The notes under the pieces are model-generated. The model was not told where the DNA came from. It searched no databases and saw only the letters and a list, made by a program, of their open reading frames with translations. Made by a program: the position numbers and the translations under genes. A DNA stretch of 33,974 nucleotides from Microcaldota archaeon (GTDB taxonomy: Archaea; Micrarchaeota; Micrarchaeia; Anstonellales; Bilamarchaeaceae). Shown piece after piece: positions 8,181 to 16,440 of the stretch. The stretch lies in NCBI GenBank assembly GCA_014730115.1, contig WJIU01000012.1, forward strand, positions 1 through 33,974, written 5' to 3'. Each line of letters starts with the position of its first letter. Position 1 is the stretch's first letter.

Positions 8181-9344
8181 TCAGCTTCTCTTTTCCCTCA
8201 GCAAGTTTTCAATCCGGTCAAATGCCCCATTAAGCTGCTCCGGCTTTGGCAGTATTACCGTCCTGAAGTATTTTCTGTCGGTTTTTCTTGGCATGAAACC
8301 GGAGCCAGGAACAACCACAACCCCGTGTTTCAGAAGCTCGTGGGCAAACTCATCGTCTGTTTTCCAGGGGCCTTCCACCTCTATGAATGCATAGAACGCA
8401 CCCCTGGGGGGCGATACGCTGAGTCCCTCTATTTCCCTGACCCTGTTTACCATCAGGTCGCATCTTTTTTTGAGTTCCTGGTTCAGGTTCCGGATGTGGT
8501 CGTGGGGCCCTTTGATTGCCTTTATGTATGCCCTCTGCATCTCCCAGTTTACAGACAGCCTCTGGTTGCACAGCCTTTGCGTGGCGTCCTTTATCTTGTC
8601 CCAGCCTTCCCCGAAGAATGCAAGATAGGCGCATCTTGCGCCCGGGTAGATGTAGTTCTTGGAAAGGCTGTTTCCTGAAACCACCGGAACATCCTTGGAT
8701 ATTTTTCTCAAGGGTGTGAATTCTCCCTGGAAAATCATCTGGTCGTAGACATCATCTGCAATAATCGGGATGTTGTGCTCACCGGCAATGTCAACTATCC
8801 CCTCCAGGGATTTTCTGGAATAAACGGCCCCGGTGGGGTTGTTGGGATTGATGACCACAATCGCCTTGGTATATTCATTGATGTGTCTTCTCATGGAGTC
8901 CAGGTCCGGCTGCATCTGCTCATCGCACTCATAGAATTCCACCGTGCCATAGCCAATCCTTTCTTTGGTAAGATAAAGAGGGTAGGTGGGAACCGGAAGA
9001 AGGAAATTCCTTCCTGGGTCCATCAGGGCCTGGAAAAGGAAATCAATGCCTTCGCTGAGGCCGGAGGTAACAAAGATATCTTCCGGCGAAACACCTTCAT
9101 ATTCTGCAGCCGCTTCCCTTAATTCAGGGTCTCCTTCCGAAGGGGCATAACCCGAATAGTTCTGCCCTAATGCTTCAGCCACCGCATCCAGAATGTGCTG
9201 GGGAGGGCGGAAGCCATAAGGGGCAGGGTCGCCGATATTAAGATAAATCATGTCGGTACCCTGCTTCTCCTGTTTTTTTGCAGCCTGTACAATATCCCTG
9301 ATGGGGTAGGAAACAAGCTCGCTTTTTACAGACGCCTCTATCAT
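8181..9344 (-). CDS. Pyridoxal-phosphate aminotransferase, class I/II (AspC/AlaT-like)
   Basis: A 387-aa fold-type I aminotransferase. Visible motifs: NPNNPTG (166-172) for cofactor binding, ADDVYDQM (196-203), SGNSLSKNY with Schiff-base lysine K229, GARCAYLAF, and a C-terminal FRTVILP with the carboxylate-binding Arg. The substrate is probably aspartate or alanine with 2-oxoglutarate, but sequence alone does not fix it. An upstream in-frame ATG (9404) exists, but ATG 9344 is preferred: GGTGAG lies a few bases upstream, and the 20 extra residues would be encoded by a TATA-containing promoter (AATATAAAG near 9389-9397). Its stop abuts the ATPase stop (convergent, no gap). Confidence 0.88.
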   Translation of the reverse strand: MIEASVKSELVSYPIRDIVQAAKKQEKQGTDMIYLNIGDPAPYGFRPPQHILDAVAEALGQNYSGYAPSEGDPELREAAAEYEGVSPEDIFVTSGLSEGIDFLFQALMDPGRNFLLPVPTYPLYLTKERIGYGTVEFYECDEQMQPDLDSMRRHINEYTKAIVVINPNNPTGAVYSRKSLEGIVDIAGEHNIPIIADDVYDQMIFQGEFTPLRKISKDVPVVSGNSLSKNYIYPGARCAYLAFFGEGWDKIKDATQRLCNQRLSVNWEMQRAYIKAIKGPHDHIRNLNQELKKRCDLMVNRVREIEGLSVSPPRGAFYAFIEVEGPWKTDDEFAHELLKHGVVVVPGSGFMPRKTDRKYFRTVILPKPEQLNGAFDRIENLLREKRS

Positions 9345-9438
9345 CTGACTCACCAGAAAAAATAATGAATGGCATTCTCGAACAATCTTTATATTGGTAG
9401 TCATACGTCAGAAGACGTCAGCCGGCCTGGAAAGATGC

Positions 9439-9804
9439 CTATTTGGCAATGGAAAAGGCCAGGTTTCTGGGCACCCCATGATATACCACGCTTTTTTCCA
9501 GGGAAACTATGGTATCATGTTGCTGGATGCCGCCCCTGCAGTTGGTAATGTATATCCCGTTCAGGAACACGCAATAGCCGGTCAATTCACTGATTTCATC
9601 AAGTTCCTGCTCAACCCCATACCTGCTGTTGCTGTTGAAATCACGAAAATTTCCCCTGAGATAGAGTACCCTCCATATGTCTTCACCAATCTGGGCGCGG
9701 TAAAGGGAATCGTCGATTTGCCTGCTTTCCTGGATATCTGAAAACAGGAAAGAGCACACCGAAGCAAAAAACAGAAGTGAAACAACAGCTTCAACCGTCT
9801 GCAT
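9439..9804 (-). CDS. Small pilin-like membrane protein (operon gene 4)
   Basis: 121 aa, no recognised family. It begins MQTVEAVVSLLFFASVCSFLF: a polar start with Glu at position 5, then a hydrophobic stretch. This resembles the mature N-terminus of archaeal class III pilins but lacks the Lys/Arg-Gly that precedes the usual cleavage site. The rest is a soluble domain with two Cys (CVFLNGIYITNC) that could form a disulfide. The ATG follows the stop of the preceding gene directly (TGA-ATG), with GGTGAT a few bases upstream, so it is translationally coupled. Last of four co-directional genes of similar design. Confidence 0.7.
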   Translation of the reverse strand: MQTVEAVVSLLFFASVCSFLFSDIQESRQIDDSLYRAQIGEDIWRVLYLRGNFRDFNSNSRYGVEQELDEISELTGYCVFLNGIYITNCRGGIQQHDTIVSLEKSVVYHGVPRNLAFSIAK

Positions 9805-10206
9805 TCAATCACCACAGGCAAACAGCCTTTTCATCTCCTTGTCTTCTCCGACCACGACCAGCCTGGATATGCATACAGAATACCGGTCCGGCGGCTTTTC
9901 ACATCCTATATAAAGCCGGGCAAGTCCGCTGCGAATCCGCAGGCGTTCAGCATACTGAAAACCAAGCCGGTCCGGCTCCACCCAGTTTGGATAGCGAATG
10001 CCGTTTTCCTTTCTTGCAATTCCTGACCTGACAGTGTAATCTGCAATCGAAACAAGCTTGTCGAATACAATCTGCCGGTGCACCTTTTCCCCGGCCGCCC
10101 GGGAATAGACGGCAGAGAGATGCAGCAGCAGGACAATCAAAAGCACCAGCGGGATGATGCTGAGAAGGGCATCAAACGATGAAAAGCCCTTAGACCGGCT
10201 TGGCAT
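9805..10206 (-). CDS. Small pilin-like membrane protein (operon gene 3)
   Basis: 133 aa from ATG 10206; a TTG at 10236 would add ten residues. The N-terminus MPSRSKGFSSFDALLSI has a basic KG followed by a polar stretch with an acidic residue at position 5 after the Gly, then a long hydrophobic segment (about residues 14-32). This is the layout of a class III prepilin signal cleaved after Gly, with Asp instead of the usual Glu. The soluble part is basic and has Cys pairs near the C-terminus. It overlaps the end of the preceding gene by 17 nt and touches the next one. Probably a minor pilin or pseudopilin; function not shown. Confidence 0.7.
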   Translation of the reverse strand: MPSRSKGFSSFDALLSIIPLVLLIVLLLHLSAVYSRAAGEKVHRQIVFDKLVSIADYTVRSGIARKENGIRYPNWVEPDRLGFQYAERLRIRSGLARLYIGCEKPPDRYSVCISRLVVVGEDKEMKRLFACGD

Positions 10207-10510
10207 TCTCTTCAATGAAAACACCCCTGGTTTCAATCATTTCATCCCCATGTGCGACCAGAAAATAGCTGTCCTCCACTGAATAGCTGACGTTCTCATC
10301 ACGAAAATCAAACTCCATTGAAATGCCTGAACTCATCGCTGACTCAACCGCCCGGGCAGCCGACTCCACCACAATGATTCTCTCTATTTCTTCTGCCTTT
10401 TCTTCAAGGACAGACCTGTGGCAAAGAACCGCTGCAGAAAGCAGAGAAACCAGAATAAGCGAAGAGACAAAGGCAAAAAGAAATTCAACAGTGGCTTGGC
10501 CCTTTTTCAT
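10190..10510 (-). CDS. Class III signal-peptide (pilin-like) protein (operon gene 2)
   Basis: 106 aa from ATG 10510; a GTG at 10519 is an alternative, with GGGGGTG upstream serving either. The N-terminus MKKGQATVEFLFAFVSSLIL is a textbook archaeal class III prepilin signal: KG, then Gln, and Glu at position 5 after the Gly, then a hydrophobic helix. The rest is an acidic alpha/beta segment. A prepilin peptidase would cut after Gly4. It overlaps the gene before it (26 nt) and the one after. This is the clearest pilin of the operon. Confidence 0.8.
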   Translation of the reverse strand: MKKGQATVEFLFAFVSSLILVSLLSAAVLCHRSVLEEKAEEIERIIVVESAARAVESAMSSGISMEFDFRDENVSYSVEDSYFLVAHGDEMIETRGVFIEENAKPV

Positions 10511-11075
10511 AAATAACACACCCCCTGGGAACCGGGCTTTCGCCGCATATCCCCAATTTTTTGGATTCGGTGAAAACAGCCAAATCCTCGGTAAATATTA
10601 TATGACTTAAAAAGAATCCGTTTTCCCTAGAAGAATCTGCTTCCAGAAAAACATGTATTGCTGCAGCACCAATCGACACGTTGAAATCAGGGTCAAAATT
10701 GTGCATTTCAAGGAGGTGGAGTACAGAGTATGCACCCGCCTCAGCAACCGCCCTGGCATCTTTTTCCCGGAAGCAGCGAAGACAAAGGTCTGAATCGCAG
10801 TAATTGTGAGGCGAAGACACCGAGCAGTGGTGGTCCGGGCAGTGCCGGCAGAGCTTCACATCATGAGAAGAGTCATAAACAAGGAAACCCTGCCTGGCCC
10901 CATGCAGTGCAGACTCCAGGATTACTTCCTTTGCATTCATGTTGATAGAGTAAAGCCTCTGGACTTCCACCGCCTTATGGTGGCTGAGGTCTCCGGACTG
11001 AACATAAAGATTAGCTAGAAATGCCGCTGCCAGAATAGCAGACAATGCAAGAACAAAAGAAACAAAACCCCTCAT
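10485..11075 (-). CDS. Cys-rich pilin-like secreted/membrane protein (operon gene 1)
   Basis: 196 aa, no recognised family. It starts MRGFVSFVLALSAILAAAFL: short, Arg-Gly, then a hydrophobic helix, like a reduced prepilin signal. The middle has a dense Cys/His cluster (CRHCPDHHCSV, then CDSDLCLRCF, about residues 75-101) that could bind metal or form disulfides. The C-terminus has three more Cys (CGESPVPRGC and the terminal Cys). GGGGGATGA precedes the start. First gene of a four-gene operon; it begins about 40 nt after spt4 ends on the same strand, so read-through from rpoE1-spt4 is possible. Confidence 0.7.
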   Translation of the reverse strand: MRGFVSFVLALSAILAAAFLANLYVQSGDLSHHKAVEVQRLYSINMNAKEVILESALHGARQGFLVYDSSHDVKLCRHCPDHHCSVSSPHNYCDSDLCLRCFREKDARAVAEAGAYSVLHLLEMHNFDPDFNVSIGAAAIHVFLEADSSRENGFFLSHIIFTEDLAVFTESKKLGICGESPVPRGCVIYEKGPSHC

Positions 11076-11114
11076 TCATCCCCCGAAGTTATTGCTTGGG
11101 GAACAATTAAAAGG

Positions 11115-11300
11115 CTATTTGACCCGGATTGCAAACTTGCCCTTGACGTTAATGTCAATAACCTTGGCAACCTCGGAACGCTCAGGGTCAAGAATCACAA
11201 TCATGCCCGCAAATTTCTCGGTGAGCTCGCCTCCGCATCTGGGGCATTTCTTTTCCTTTGTCTCTACTATATAACGGCATTCCTTGCATGCGGTGGTCAC
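11115..11300 (-). CDS. spt4: Transcription elongation factor Spt4 (RpoE2)
   Basis: 61 aa, the usual size of archaeal Spt4. Zinc-ribbon cysteines are CKEC (residues 5-8) and CPRCGGEL (19-26), followed by the conserved IVILDPERSEVAKVI segment that contacts Spt5. With Spt5 it clamps RNA polymerase for processivity. Its start overlaps the rpoE1 stop by 4 nt, the classic archaeal rpoE1-spt4 pair. Confidence 0.93.
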   Translation of the reverse strand: MTTACKECRYIVETKEKKCPRCGGELTEKFAGMIVILDPERSEVAKVIDINVKGKFAIRVK

Positions 11301-11875
11301 TTCTTCTCACCTTTCTTTGCCTTTTTCTTTGGGGGCGGGGCTTTCTTCTCGACCCAGTCCAGCTTTCCCAGGCCTTCCGGACGCATTGTCAGGCCTATCT
11401 TGGTATCGGAAGAGGTCGACTTAATGCTTACCGTGGAAACCTTGACCAGGGCCTCATCCCCTTTCCGCAGTGCCCTCTTCAGCGCCTTGGAACTCAGCGT
11501 CTTGTTTTTCTTGTCGTAATAGAATTTTTCCTTGTCAATCTGGGAAACGTGCAGGAGCCCCTGGAAAGGCCCGATTGATGCAAAGGCGCCAAACTCCACT
11601 ATTTCCTTTATCTCCGCCTTGAAAACCTCGTTGACGTGGGGGAGGAAAGTAAGTGCCTTGCACTGTACCGAATAATAGGCTCCGCTGTCGCCGGGTATAA
11701 CGATGCCCTCCGACATGACCTTCGGGTCGTTTATGGATAAAACTATGCCCAGGTTCCGGTAAATCCTGCCTTCATACCGCTCTCTCAGTATTGAAAGGAC
11801 GGCATCCTTCAGTTTGCTTCCAAACATGCTTGGAGGTACCCTGATGCGGTCCTCTAGAGTTTTCAGATAGTACAT
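11297..11875 (-). CDS. rpoE1: DNA-directed RNA polymerase subunit Rpo7 (RpoE1)
   Basis: 192 aa. The N-terminal RNP-like domain (MYYLKTLEDRIRVPPSMFG, residues 1-80) docks on the polymerase core. An S1/OB RNA-binding domain follows at about 82-160 (VFKAEIKEIVEFGAFASIG). The C-terminus is a Lys-rich tail. The ATG at 11875 is chosen because GGAGG lies about 8 nt upstream and because other family members begin here; the longer frame from 11905 adds ten unlikely residues. It forms the Rpo4/7 stalk with Rpo4, which is not in the window. Confidence 0.93.
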   Translation of the reverse strand: MYYLKTLEDRIRVPPSMFGSKLKDAVLSILRERYEGRIYRNLGIVLSINDPKVMSEGIVIPGDSGAYYSVQCKALTFLPHVNEVFKAEIKEIVEFGAFASIGPFQGLLHVSQIDKEKFYYDKKNKTLSSKALKRALRKGDEALVKVSTVSIKSTSSDTKIGLTMRPEGLGKLDWVEKKAPPPKKKAKKGEKK

Positions 11876-11897
11876 AAAAAAGCCTCCTTCATTCGCC

Positions 11898-11916
11898 TTC
11901 CGCAAAATCTGCGGAA
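11898..11916 (-). promoter_or_regulatory. Hairpin in the rpoE1 leader
   Basis: A perfect 7-bp inverted repeat (TTCCGCA / TGCGGAA, loop of 5) lies just upstream of the rpoE1 Shine-Dalgarno. A second inverted repeat, ATCCCTCAT (11926-11934) and ATGAGGGAT (11969-11977), lies further upstream next to a TTTTAAAA box (11977-11984). Roles are unknown. Confidence 0.35.
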
Positions 11917-12002
11917 AGAGAGTATATCCCTCATCAGCCTCTCAGGCCTCCGGCGAAAGATATTTGGCATGAGGGATTTTAAAAACCAATGCAATGGGAT
12001 GG

Positions 12003-12011
12003 TTTATAAAA
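12003..12011 (+). promoter_or_regulatory. TATA-like box of ino1
   Basis: TTTATAAAA, with a second AT-rich stretch AATATA at 12012-12017. Either would place transcription start just before the ino1 Shine-Dalgarno (GGTGG, 12039-12043). Confidence 0.5.
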
Positions 12012-12018
12012 AATATAC

Positions 12019-12038
12019 TATTTAACATTTGTTAAATA
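12019..12038. promoter_or_regulatory. Perfect inverted repeat, candidate operator of ino1
   Basis: Arms TATTTAACA and TGTTAAATA are separated by TT. The element sits between the TATA box and the Shine-Dalgarno, where a dimeric archaeal repressor would block initiation. The dyad is seen directly; the regulatory role is inference. Confidence 0.5.
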
Positions 12039-12048
12039 GGTGGCGTGA

Positions 12049-13134
12049 ATGGGCAGAATAAAATGTGCGGTAGTCGGAGTAGGAAACTGCTTTGCCGGCC
12101 TGGTCCAGGGCATTGAGTATTACCGGAAGAATCCGGAGCAGAAGGTAATCGGCGTAATGCATGGGGAAATGGCCGGGTATTCAATTCATGATATTGAATT
12201 CGTTGCAGCCTTTGATGTTGATTCCAAGAAGGTTGGCAAACCCCTCAGCCAGGCGGTTTATGCCGAGCCGAACAAAGTCAAATGGGTGGACTCCCTCCCC
12301 AAGATAAAAGATGTAATAGTAAAACAGGGTCCCCGGCTGGACGGCGTCGGCAATTATGTCCAGAAAGTGGTCGACCCGGTCGAAGAGCAGCCGGTGGAGA
12401 AGCTGAGGGAGGAAATAGTCCAGGAGCTGAAGAACAAGGAAGTGGAGATACTTGTGTCTTATCTTCCGGTGGGTTCGGATGAGGCCACCAAATTCTGGGC
12501 CCAGGTATGTCTGGATACCGGAACTGCCTTTGTGAACTGTATGCCCTCGTTTATCGCATCAGACACGGAATGGGCCGAAAAATTCAAAGATGCAAACATT
12601 CCCATCTGCGGGGATGACATCAAGGGCCTGGTGGGGGCCACCATCGTGCACAGGACACTTGCCAATCTCTGCGACAGGAGGGGTGCAAAAATAGGGCAGA
12701 CCTATCAGATCAACGTAGGCGGGAATACTGATTTCCTTTCCATGAAAGAGCAGGAAAGGCTCAATTCCAAAAAGATATCCAAGACCGAATCAGTGCAGTC
12801 CCAGCTGTCCCAGAGGCTTCCGGACCAGGACATATATGTGGGGCCTTCCGACTTCATCCCCTTTCTGGGCAATACCAAGCTGATGTTCATGCGGATAGAG
12901 GGGCGGATGTGGGCGAATATCCCCTATAACATGGAGGTAAGACTGGAAGTGGATGACAAGGCAAACTCAGCCGGAATAGTGGTTGATGCAATCAGGTACT
13001 GCAAAATCGCGCTGGACAGAAAAACCGGCGGGCCTCTTATCGGACCCAGCGCCTGGCTAATGAAGCACCCGCCCAAACAATTCACAGACGGCAAAGCACA
13101 GCAGATGGCCGAAGAATTCGCAAAAGCAGAATAG
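12049..13134 (+). CDS. ino1: Myo-inositol-1-phosphate synthase
   Basis: 361 aa. It converts glucose 6-phosphate to 1L-myo-inositol 1-phosphate using NAD, the first step toward archaetidylinositol lipids. The N-terminal Rossmann motif is VVGVGNCFAG (residues 8-17). Family segments FVNCMPSFIASD, ICGDDIKGLVGATIVHRTL and QINVGGNTDF are present. Length fits the short archaeal/actinobacterial form. The start is supported by GGTGG about 6 nt upstream. Downstream lig begins at or just after its stop. A perfect dyad upstream suggests specific regulation. Confidence 0.92.
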   Translation: MGRIKCAVVGVGNCFAGLVQGIEYYRKNPEQKVIGVMHGEMAGYSIHDIEFVAAFDVDSKKVGKPLSQAVYAEPNKVKWVDSLPKIKDVIVKQGPRLDGVGNYVQKVVDPVEEQPVEKLREEIVQELKNKEVEILVSYLPVGSDEATKFWAQVCLDTGTAFVNCMPSFIASDTEWAEKFKDANIPICGDDIKGLVGATIVHRTLANLCDRRGAKIGQTYQINVGGNTDFLSMKEQERLNSKKISKTESVQSQLSQRLPDQDIYVGPSDFIPFLGNTKLMFMRIEGRMWANIPYNMEVRLEVDDKANSAGIVVDAIRYCKIALDRKTGGPLIGPSAWLMKHPPKQFTDGKAQQMAEEFAKAE

Positions 13135-13178
13135 TGCGGTCAAAGAAGATTTTTATTGCCTTTTTACCAATTGAACAC

Positions 13179-14912
13179 ATGCTTTTTTCCGAAGTCGCAG
13201 CAGTCTTCGACCAGCTGGAGGACATCAGCGGAAGACTGGAAATGACAGACATACTTGCAGAGCTATTCCAGCAGGCAGAGGCAGATGACATCGGAAAGCT
13301 GATTTATCTTATCCAGGGCATAGTGGCCCCCCCCTATGAAGGCATAGATATAGGGATAGGGGAGCGGTTTGCCCTAGAAGCAATCGCCGCAGCATCGGGC
13401 TACAGCAAGGCCCGGGTTGAAAGCCATTACAAAAAATCAGGGGATCTTGGAGACACAGCAGAAGAGCTTCTGCAGAAAAGGGCCCAGACCGCACTTCTGA
13501 CCAGCGAAATGGACCTGGAGCACGTCTACAGCGGGATGGTAAAGATTGCAAAGGCATCCGGCCCGGGAAGCCAGGAATACAAAATAAAGCATCTCACCGA
13601 GCTGCTCAACAATGCTTCCCCGCTGGAAGCGCGCTTTCTGGTAAGATTTGTCCTGGGGAGGCTGCGCCTTGGGGTGGGAGACCCCACCATACTGGATGCA
13701 GTCTCCGTTGCCCATGCCGGTGACAAGAGCTTCCGGGAGAAACTGGAGAGGGCATACAACATATGCGCAGACATGGGGCATGTTGCAGAGGAATTCTATA
13801 AAGACCCGGAATTGATAGAAAAATTCAAAGTCCAGCCCTTCCGGCCACTGATGCCTGCGCTTGCCGAACGGCTTAGCACCCCTTCTGAAATCATCGACAA
13901 GACTGGAAAATGCGGGGTGGAGATGAAGTACGACGGCTTCAGGCTCCAGTGCCACAAAAAAGGAGACCGGATAAGGCTCTACTCCCGGAAGCTGGAGGAC
14001 ATGACCCGCATGTTCCCTGATGTTGCCGGTTCAATCAGGGAGATGGAAGCCAAGGAGATAATTTTTGAGGGGGAGGCTTTGGCATTCAATGAAGAAAAGA
14101 AAAGGTTTTTTTCTTTCCAGCAGACCATGCACCGAAGAAGAAAGCACGGCATAGACAAGGCTTCCCAGGAATTTCCGCTAAAGGTCTTTGCATTTGACGT
14201 CCTTTACCTTGACGGAAAGGACCTTACCCAGAAATCTTACCGGGAAAGGCGCAAACTCGTGGAAAAGACCTTCCGGAAGAAAGGACTCATCCAGCCCAGC
14301 GGCTTCAGGCTGGTTTCAAGGCCTGAAGAGCTCAAGCAGATGTTTGACAAGGCTGCTTCCTCCGGACTTGAAGGCATAATGGCAAAGGACCTTGACGCCC
14401 CCTATACCGCGGGAAAAAGGAAATTCGCATGGATTAAACTAAAAAAGTCCTACGGAAAATCGGTCGATACCATTGACGGGGTCATTGTCGGTTATTACCT
14501 TGGCCACGGGGCAAGGGCAGAGTTTGAATTTGGAGGTGTCCTGGTTTCTGTCTACAACAGCGACAGCGGCACTCTGGAGACAGTTGCAAAGGTCGCCACC
14601 GGATTTACCGAAGAGGAGATGGTGGACCTCAGAAAGATGCTGGAAAAGACGAAGACAAAAAATCCTGCAGACAACCTGGTGTTCAACATCGAGGTTGACT
14701 ACTGGGTAGAGCCCAGGTATGTCATTGAAGTAGCCTTTGATGAAATAACAAAATCGAGCATGCACACATGCGGGACCAGGCACGGCAAAGGTTACGCGCT
14801 GAGATTTCCAAGAATTGTAAAGCTGCGGGAGGATAAAACAGCAAGGGAGGTCACTACGACTTCGGAAGTTGCAGACATGTACCGTCTGCAGCACTCTTCC
14901 GGCTTCAGATAG
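13179..14912 (+). CDS. lig: ATP-dependent DNA ligase
   Basis: 577 aa from ATG 13179. It joins nicks during replication and repair. Three domains are seen: an N-terminal DNA-binding domain (about 1-210), an adenylation domain with KYDGFR (K250 is the AMP-accepting lysine) and EGEAL motif, and an OB domain (about 420 to the end). Other nucleotidyltransferase motifs are visible: FPLKVFAFDVLYLDG, GLEGIMAKDLDAPY, and FAWIKLKKSY (motif V). A GTG at 13134 overlapping the ino1 stop would add 15 residues, but MLFSEVAAVFDQLE matches where family members begin, and a TATA-like ATTTTTATTG (13149-13158) lies about 25 nt before ATG 13179. Confidence 0.93.
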   Translation: MLFSEVAAVFDQLEDISGRLEMTDILAELFQQAEADDIGKLIYLIQGIVAPPYEGIDIGIGERFALEAIAAASGYSKARVESHYKKSGDLGDTAEELLQKRAQTALLTSEMDLEHVYSGMVKIAKASGPGSQEYKIKHLTELLNNASPLEARFLVRFVLGRLRLGVGDPTILDAVSVAHAGDKSFREKLERAYNICADMGHVAEEFYKDPELIEKFKVQPFRPLMPALAERLSTPSEIIDKTGKCGVEMKYDGFRLQCHKKGDRIRLYSRKLEDMTRMFPDVAGSIREMEAKEIIFEGEALAFNEEKKRFFSFQQTMHRRRKHGIDKASQEFPLKVFAFDVLYLDGKDLTQKSYRERRKLVEKTFRKKGLIQPSGFRLVSRPEELKQMFDKAASSGLEGIMAKDLDAPYTAGKRKFAWIKLKKSYGKSVDTIDGVIVGYYLGHGARAEFEFGGVLVSVYNSDSGTLETVAKVATGFTEEEMVDLRKMLEKTKTKNPADNLVFNIEVDYWVEPRYVIEVAFDEITKSSMHTCGTRHGKGYALRFPRIVKLREDKTAREVTTTSEVADMYRLQHSSGFR

Positions 14913-14944
14913 CATTTTTTAATATGAGTTCAGAATCCTGAAGC

Positions 14945-16405
14945 ATGAAGGCAGAATTCAAAAAATCATCACTTGGAAAGACAGGGTGCGGGCTTCTCTG
15001 CGTTTTTTTGATGCAGGGGGAAAGGCCGCCTCCGGAGCTTGCTGATTTTGAAACGGATATGAAAAGCCACAGGTTTGAGGGGAAGGAAGAGCAGTATTAC
15101 CACACCTGCACACTGGGAAAAAAGAGATATGCGCACCTTCTTGTGGCAGGGCTGGGGAAAAAAGAGGACTTCAGGTTTGATTCGCTCAGGAAGGCCGCGG
15201 GAGCCTGCGTACAGCATGCCTCGTTTCTCAAGCAGGAGGAATTCCTGGTGCATGCTCCGTCCCTGAAGGGATATGAAGGCAACAGCGTGGCCCAGGCAAT
15301 AACAGAGGGGCTGCTGCTGGCTGCCTACAAATTTACGCCCTACAAGACCGATAAAAAGGACATATTTGAAGCCAAAAAGGCATACATTACCAGTGAAAAA
15401 GACTGGTCAAAGGGGGTTAAAGACGGCAGCATCTACGCCGGCGCCCAGAACTATTCAAGAGAGCTGGATGAGCATCCCGCAAACGTAGCCACCCCCACCA
15501 AAATCGCAGAAGAGGCAAAGACGCTTGCCAAAAAGAAAAAACTGGACATCAGAGTATTTGGCAAAAAGGCCCTTGAAAAGAAAAAGATGGGGGGGATACT
15601 CTCTGTAGCCAGAGGAAGCAGTGAGCCTCCGGTTCTGATTCGTATGGAATACAACAAAGGCAAGAAGCTCCCACTCTACTGCGTGGTCGGCAAGGGAATT
15701 ACCTTCGACAGCGGGGGAATCAGCCTGAAGCCGCCCAAAGGAATGCACGAGATGAAGTATGACAAAAGCGGCGCCATCAACGTTCTGGGGGTGATGAAGG
15801 CAGTGGCTGAGCTCAACCTGCCGATAAGGGTTATAGGGCTAATGCCATTGTCTGAAAACGTTCCTTCCGGAAGTGCGACAAAACCAGGGGACATCATAAC
15901 TATCTACGACGGCAAAACAGTGGAAGTGCTTAACACCGATGCTGAAGGGCGTCTGATACTTGCTGATGCCCTGAGCTATGCCGCCGAGCAGAAGCCCGAG
16001 GCCATAATAGACATGGCTACTCTCACCGGTGCAATAATAGTGTCACTGGGGAGGCACGCAGCCGGGCTTTTCAGCAACGACGACAAGCTTGCAAAGGCCA
16101 TCACAGAATCAGGAAAGGAAACGCACGAAAGGGTGTGGCGGCTTCCGGTCTGGCCGGAGTATTCAGAAATGATGGAATCTGATTTTGCAGACCTGAAGAA
16201 CATATCTGAGAAAGGGGAGGCAGGGTCCATCACTGCTGCCGCTTTTCTCAAGGAGTTCGTGGGCGGCCGGAAATGGGCCCATCTTGACATTGCAGGAGTG
16301 GAGATGGTCAAGGAAAAGCACCCCTACCTTGGCAAGAAGGGAGCCACCGGCACAGGAGTAAGGCTGGTGACAAGGACCCTTGCACGGCTTGCGGAGAAGA
16401 AATAA
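14945..16405 (+). CDS. pepA: Leucyl aminopeptidase (M17 family)
   Basis: 486 aa. It releases N-terminal residues from peptides with a two-metal centre. The catalytic domain has GKGITFDSGGISLKPP (K250, D255, K262), MKYDKSGA (D273) and the signature NTDAEGRLILADAL (330-343; D332, E334, R336). The N-terminal macro-like domain (about 1-170) is less conserved. Its TATA-like TTTTTTAATA (14915-14924) is centred about 25 nt before the ATG, suggesting a leaderless transcript. Probably cytosolic protein turnover. Confidence 0.93.
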   Translation: MKAEFKKSSLGKTGCGLLCVFLMQGERPPPELADFETDMKSHRFEGKEEQYYHTCTLGKKRYAHLLVAGLGKKEDFRFDSLRKAAGACVQHASFLKQEEFLVHAPSLKGYEGNSVAQAITEGLLLAAYKFTPYKTDKKDIFEAKKAYITSEKDWSKGVKDGSIYAGAQNYSRELDEHPANVATPTKIAEEAKTLAKKKKLDIRVFGKKALEKKKMGGILSVARGSSEPPVLIRMEYNKGKKLPLYCVVGKGITFDSGGISLKPPKGMHEMKYDKSGAINVLGVMKAVAELNLPIRVIGLMPLSENVPSGSATKPGDIITIYDGKTVEVLNTDAEGRLILADALSYAAEQKPEAIIDMATLTGAIIVSLGRHAAGLFSNDDKLAKAITESGKETHERVWRLPVWPEYSEMMESDFADLKNISEKGEAGSITAAAFLKEFVGGRKWAHLDIAGVEMVKEKHPYLGKKGATGTGVRLVTRTLARLAEKK

Positions 16406-16440
16406 AAACGGTTGGGCACAAACTACTGTCAGGTGAGCAA

